A stretch of DNA of 64,000 nt from contig OZ025241.1 in assembly GCA_964019155.1 (NCBI GenBank), positions 91,492,723-91,556,722 of the forward strand. The letters run 5' to 3'. Position 1 is the stretch's first letter, and each line of letters starts with the position of its first letter. Below the pieces are notes generated by a model, which did no database searches, had not been told where the DNA came from, and saw only the letters and a program-made list of their open reading frames with translations. The stretch comes from Osedax fenrisi (Eukaryota > Annelida > Polychaeta > Sabellida > Siboglinidae). Shown here piece after piece: positions 57,901 through 64,000 of the stretch. Both the position numbers and the translations under genes were made by a program.

Positions 57901-60900
57901 ATACAGAGCCTATACTATACCGAGCCTATACTATACAGAGCCTATACTATACTATACCGAGCCTATACTATACCGATACTATACTATACAGAGCCTATAC
58001 TATACCGAGCCTATACTATACAGAGCCTATACTATACTATACAGAGCCTATACTATACCGAGCCTATACTATACAGAGCCTATACTATACTATACCGAGC
58101 CTATACTATACCGAGCCTATACTATACCGAGCCTATACTATACCGAGCCTATACTATACCGATACTATACTATACAGAGCCTATACTATACCGAGCCTAT
58201 ACTATACAGAGCCTATACTATACTATACCGAGCCTATACTATACCGATACTATACTATACAGAGCCTATACTATACCGAGCCTATACTATACAGAGCCTA
58301 TACTATACTATACAGAGCCTATACTATACCGAGCCTATACTATACCGATACTATACTATACAGAGCCTATACTATACCGATACTATACTATACCGAGCCT
58401 ATACTATACCGAGCCTATACTATACCGAGCCTATACTATACCGATACTATACTATACCGAGCCTATACTATACCGATACTATACTATACCGAGCCTATAC
58501 TATACCGATACTATACTATACCGAGCCTATACTATACCGAGCCTATACTATACCGATACTATACTATACCGATACTATACTATACCGAGCCTATACTATA
58601 CCGATACTATACTATACCGAGCCTATACTATACAGAGCCTATACTATACCGAGCCTATACTATACTATACCGAGCCTATACTATACCGATACTATACTAT
58701 ACAGAGCCTATACTATACCGAGCCTATACTATACAGAGCCTATACTATACTATACAGAGCCTATACTATACCGAGCCTATACTATACCGATACTATACTA
58801 TACAGAGCCTATACTATACCGATACTATACTATACCGAGCCTATATTATACCGAGCCTATACTATACCGAGCCTATACTATACCGAGCCTATACTATACC
58901 GATACTATACTATACCGAGCCTATACTATACCGAGCCTATACTATACCGAGCCTATACTATACCGAGCATATACTATACCGAGCCTATACTATACCGATA
59001 CTATACTATACCGAGCCTATACTATACCGAGCCTATACTATACCGATACTATACTATACCGAGCCTATACTATACTATACCGAGCCTATACTATACCGAG
59101 CCTATACTATACCGAGCCTATACTATACCGAGCATATACTATACCGAGCCTATACTATACCGATACTATACTATACCGAGCCTATACTATACCGAGCCTA
59201 TACTATACCGAGCCTATACTATACCGAGCCTATACTATACTATACCGAGCCTATACTATACCGAGCCTATACTATACCGAGCCTATACTATACCGAGCCT
59301 ATACTATACCGAGCCTATACTATACCGATACTATACTATACCGAGCCTATACTATACCGAGCCTATACTATACCGAGCCTATACTATACCGATACTATAC
59401 TATACCGATACTATACTATACCGAGCCTATACTATACCGAGCCTATACTATACTATACCGATACTATACTATACCGAGCCTATACTATACCGAGCCTATA
59501 CTATACCGAGCCTATACTATACCGAGCCTATACTATACCGAGCCTATACTATACTATACCGAGCCTATACTATACTATACCGAGCCTATACTATACCGAG
59601 CCTATACTATACCGAGCCTATACTATACCGAGCCTATACTATACCGAGCCTATACTATACCGATACTATACTATACCGAGCCTATACTATACCGAGCCTA
59701 TACTATACCGAGCCTATACTATACCGAGCCTATACTATACCTAGCCTATACTATACCGAGCCTATACTATACCGAGCCTATACTATACCGAGCCTATACT
59801 ATACCGATACTATACTATACCGAGCCTATACTATACTATACCGAGCCTATATTATACAGAGCCTATACTATACAGAGCCTATACTATACCGAGCCTATAC
59901 TATACTATACCGATACTATACTATACCGAGCCTATACTATACCGAGCCTATACTATACCGAGCCTATACTATACCGATACTATACTATACCGAGCCTATA
60001 CTATACCGAGCCTATACTATACCGAGCCTATACTATACTATACCGAGCCTATACTATACAGAGCCTATACTATACAGAGCCTATACTATACCGAGCCTAT
60101 ACTATACTATACCGATACTATACTATACCGAGCCTATACTATACCGAGCCTATACTATACCGAGCCTATACTATACCGAGCCTATACTATACCGAGCCTA
60201 TACTATACCGAGCCTATACTATACCGAGCCTATACTATACCGATACTATACTATACCGAGCCTATACTATACCGAGCCTATACTATACCGAGCCTATACT
60301 ATACCGATACTATACTATACCGATACTATACTATACCGAGCCTATACTATACCGAGCCTATACTATACCGATACTATACTATACCGAGCCTATACTATAC
60401 CGAGCCTATACTATACCGAGCCTATACTATACCGAGCCTATACTATACCTAGCCTATACTATACCGAGCCTATACTATACCGAGCCTATACTATACCGAG
60501 CCTATACTATACAGAGCCTATACTATACCGAGCCTATACTATACCGAGCCTATACTATACCGAGCCTATACTATACAGAGCCTATACTATACCGAGCCTA
60601 TACTATACTATACCGATACTATACTATACCGAGCCTATACTATACCGAGCCTATACTATACCGAGCCTATACTATACCGAGCCTATACTATACCGAGCCT
60701 ATACTATACCGAGCCTATACTATACCGAGCCTATACTATACCGATACTATACTATACCGAGCCTATACTATACCGAGCCTATACTATACCGAGCCTATAC
60801 TATACCGATACTATACTATACCGATACTATACTATACCGAGCCTATACTATACCGAGCCTATACTATACTATACCGATACTATACTATACCGAGCCTATA

Positions 60901-63900
60901 CTATACCGAGCCTATACTATACCGAGCCTATACTATACCGAGCCTATACTATACCGAGCCTATACTATACTATACCGAGCCTATACTATACTATACCGAG
61001 CCTATACTATACCGAGCCTATACTATACCGAGCCTATACTATACCGAGCCTATACTATACCGAGCCTATACTATACCGATACTATACTATACCGAGCCTA
61101 TACTATACCGAGCCTATACTATACCGAGCCTATACTATACCGAGCCTATACTATACCTAGCCTATACTATACCGAGCCTATACTATACCGAGCCTATACT
61201 ATACCGAGCCTATACTATACCGATACTATACTATACCGAGCCTATACTATACTATACCGAGCCTATACTATACAGAGCCTATACTATACAGAGCCTATAC
61301 TATACCGAGCCTATACTATACTATACCGATACTATACTATACCGAGCCTATACTATACCGAGCCTATACTATACCGAGCCTATACTATACCGATACTATA
61401 CTATACCGAGCCTATACTATACCGAGCCTATACTATACCGATCCTATACTATACTATACCGAGCCTATACTATACAGAGCCTATACTATACAGAGCCTAT
61501 ACTATACCGAGCCTATACTATACTATACCGATACTATACTATACCGAGCCTATACTATACCGAGCCTATACTATACCGAGCCTATACTATACCGAGCCTA
61601 TACTATACCGAGCCTATACTATACCGAGCCTATACTATACCGAGCCTATACTATACCGATACTATACTATACCGAGCCTATACTATACCGAGCCTATACT
61701 ATACCGAGCCTATACTATACCGATACTATACTATACCGATACTATACTATACCGAGCCTATACTATACCGAGCCTATACTATACCGATACTATACTATAC
61801 CGAGCCTATACTATACCGAGCCTATACTATACCGAGCCTATACTATACCGAGCCTATACTATACCTAGCCTATACTATACCGAGCCTATACTATACCGAG
61901 CCTATACTATACCGAGCCTATACTATACAGAGCCTATACTATACAGAGCCTATACTATACCGAGCCTATACTATACCGAGCCTATACTATACCGATCCTA
62001 TACTATACCGAGCCTATACTATACCGAGCCTATACTATACCGAGCCTATACTATACCGAGCCTATACTATACCGAGCCTATACTATACTATACCGAGCCT
62101 ATACTATACCGAGCCTATACTATACCGAGCCTATACTATACCGAGCCTATACTATACCGAGCCTATACTATACCGATACTATACTATACCGAGCCTATAC
62201 TATACCGAGCCTATACTATACCGAGCCTATACTATACCGAGCCTATACTATACCTAGCCTATACTATACCGAGCCTATACTATACCGAGCCTATACTATA
62301 CCGAGCCTATACTATACCGATACTATACTATACCGAGCCTATACTATACCGAGCCTATACTATACCGATACTATACTATACCGAGCCTATACTATACTAT
62401 ACCGAGCCTATACTATACCGAGCCTATACTATACCGAGCCTATACTATACCGATACTATACTATACCGATACTATACTATACCGAGCCTATACTATACCG
62501 AGCCTATACTATACCGATACTATACTATACCGAGCCTATACTATACTATACCGAGCCTATACTATACCGAGCCTATACTATACCGATACTATACTATACC
62601 GAGCCTATACTATACCGAGCCTATACTATACCTATACTATACTATACCGAGCCTATACTATACCGAGCCTATACTATACCGAGCCTATACTATACCGAGC
62701 CTATACTATACCGAGCCTATACTATACCGATACTATACTATACCGAGCCTATACTATACTATACCGAGCCTATACTATACCGAGCCTATACTATACCGAG
62801 CCTATACTATACCGATACTATACTATACCGAGCCTATACTATACTATACCGAGCCTATACTATACCGAGCCTATACTATACCGAGCCGATACTATACCGA
62901 GCCTATACTATACCGATACTATACTATACCGAGCCTATACTATACAGAGCCTATACTATACCGATACTATACTATACCGAGCCTATACTATACCGAGCCT
63001 ATACTATACCGAGCCTATACTATACCGAGCCTATACTATACCGAGCCTATACTATACCGATACTATACTATACCGAGCCTATACTATACTATACTATACC
63101 GATACTATACCGAGCCTATACTATACCGAGCCTATACTATACCGATACTATACTATACCGAGCCTATACTATACTATACTATACCGATACTATACCGAGC
63201 CTATACTATACCGATACTATACTATACCGAGCCTATACTATACCGAGCCTATACTATACCGAGCCTATACTATACCGAGCCTATACTATACCGAGCCTAT
63301 ACTATACCGATACTATACTATACCGAGCCTATACTATACCGAGCCTATACTATACCGAGCCTATACTATACCGAGCCTATACTATACCGATACTATACTA
63401 TACCGAGCCTATACTATACCGATACTATACTATACCGAGCCTATACTATACCGAGCCTATACTATACCGAGCCTATACTATACCGATACTATACTATACC
63501 GAGCCTATACTATACCGAGCCTATACTATACCGAGCCTATACTATACCGAGCCTATACTATACCGAGCCTATACTATACCGAGCCTATACTATACCGAGC
63601 CTATACTATACCGATACTATACTATACCGAGCCTATACTATACCGATACTATACTATACCGAGCCTATACTATACCGAGCCTATACTATACCGAGCCTAT
63701 ACTATACCGAGCCTATACTATACCGAGCCTATACTATACCGATACTATACTATACTATACCGAGCCTATACTATACCGATACTATACTATACCGAGCCTA
63801 TACTATACCGAGCCTATACTATACCGAGCTTATACTATACCGAACCTATACTATACCGAGCCTATACTATACCGAGCCTATACTATACCGATACTATACT

Positions 63901-64000
63901 ATACCGAGCCTATACTATACCGAGCCTATACTATACCGAGCCTATACTATACCGATACTATACTATACCGAGCCTATACTATACCGAGCCTATACTATAC

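Larger units (their letters stand above)
33824..64000 (+). repeat. Giant 16-base satellite array (>30 kb, open at right end)
   Basis: The unit is CCGAGCCTATACTATA (16 bases), roughly 1,880 units in the window, still running at the last base. Recurrent variants start CCGATACTATA, CCTAGCC, CCGAACC, TCGAGCC, CCGATCC, CCGAGCCGATA and CAGAGCC. Many units carry one extra CTATA (21 bases), and an 11-base CCGATACTATA form occurs. Variants are not random: CAGAGCC is almost confined to 57.3-62.9 kb. Since 16 mod 3 is 1, all plus frames read the same 16-residue repeat. No unrelated sequence interrupts the array. Confidence 0.99.

Noticed and set aside
33824..64000. CRISPR-like array
   Set aside because: Units are contiguous 16-mers with no unique spacers, and the genome is eukaryotic.

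Overview
This window is nuclear DNA of an AT-rich animal, most likely an invertebrate. The evidence is intron-split coding sequence with GT-AG junctions, non-LTR retrotransposon remains, many short inverted-repeat elements and abundant (AT)n. The left half (1-29.2 kb) holds the 3' portion of one plus-strand gene that I identify as CCDC66, a centrosomal/ciliary microtubule-associated coiled-coil protein. I reconstructed 17 exons by hand, about 771 codons plus stop, with every phase compatible. The 5' exons lie left of the window. The best-supported exons follow vertebrate CCDC66 in order: tryptophan-containing coiled-coil starts, the FIRGQNAIIDD block, two long charged helices, a GHDTSRL motif, an FVPFIRT motif and a C-terminal RQDRILQQL...LMMKQRELE helix. 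The proline-rich exons are less certain.

Two 93-base exon-like segments on the minus strand (32439-32531 and 31714-31806) join in phase and end in a stop. They resemble the C-terminal coiled coil of an SK-type (small-conductance Ca2+-activated) potassium channel. If real, this gene is convergent with CCDC66, and its upstream exons must lie in or beyond the satellite.

The introns are packed with mobile DNA. There are two LINE fragments in permuted order (7.6-8.7 kb) with a 442-base GT tract at one end, and further LINE 3' ends near 11.6, 14.5 and 15.9 kb. A ~455-base inverted-repeat element family has four full copies and one truncated copy. A 1,289-base piggyBac-like element is flanked by TTAA, and there are several smaller hairpin elements. 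Three copies of a 36-37 base hairpin occur, two with perfect 8-base target duplications, one of them nested inside another element.

From about 33.8 kb to the window end (>30 kb) the sequence is a single tandem satellite with a 16-base unit, CCGAGCCTATACTATA. It has a limited set of variant units, optional 5-base CTATA extensions and nested segmental duplications with offsets near 266, 378, 660, 937, 1060, 2731 and 3281 bases. I see no gene in it.
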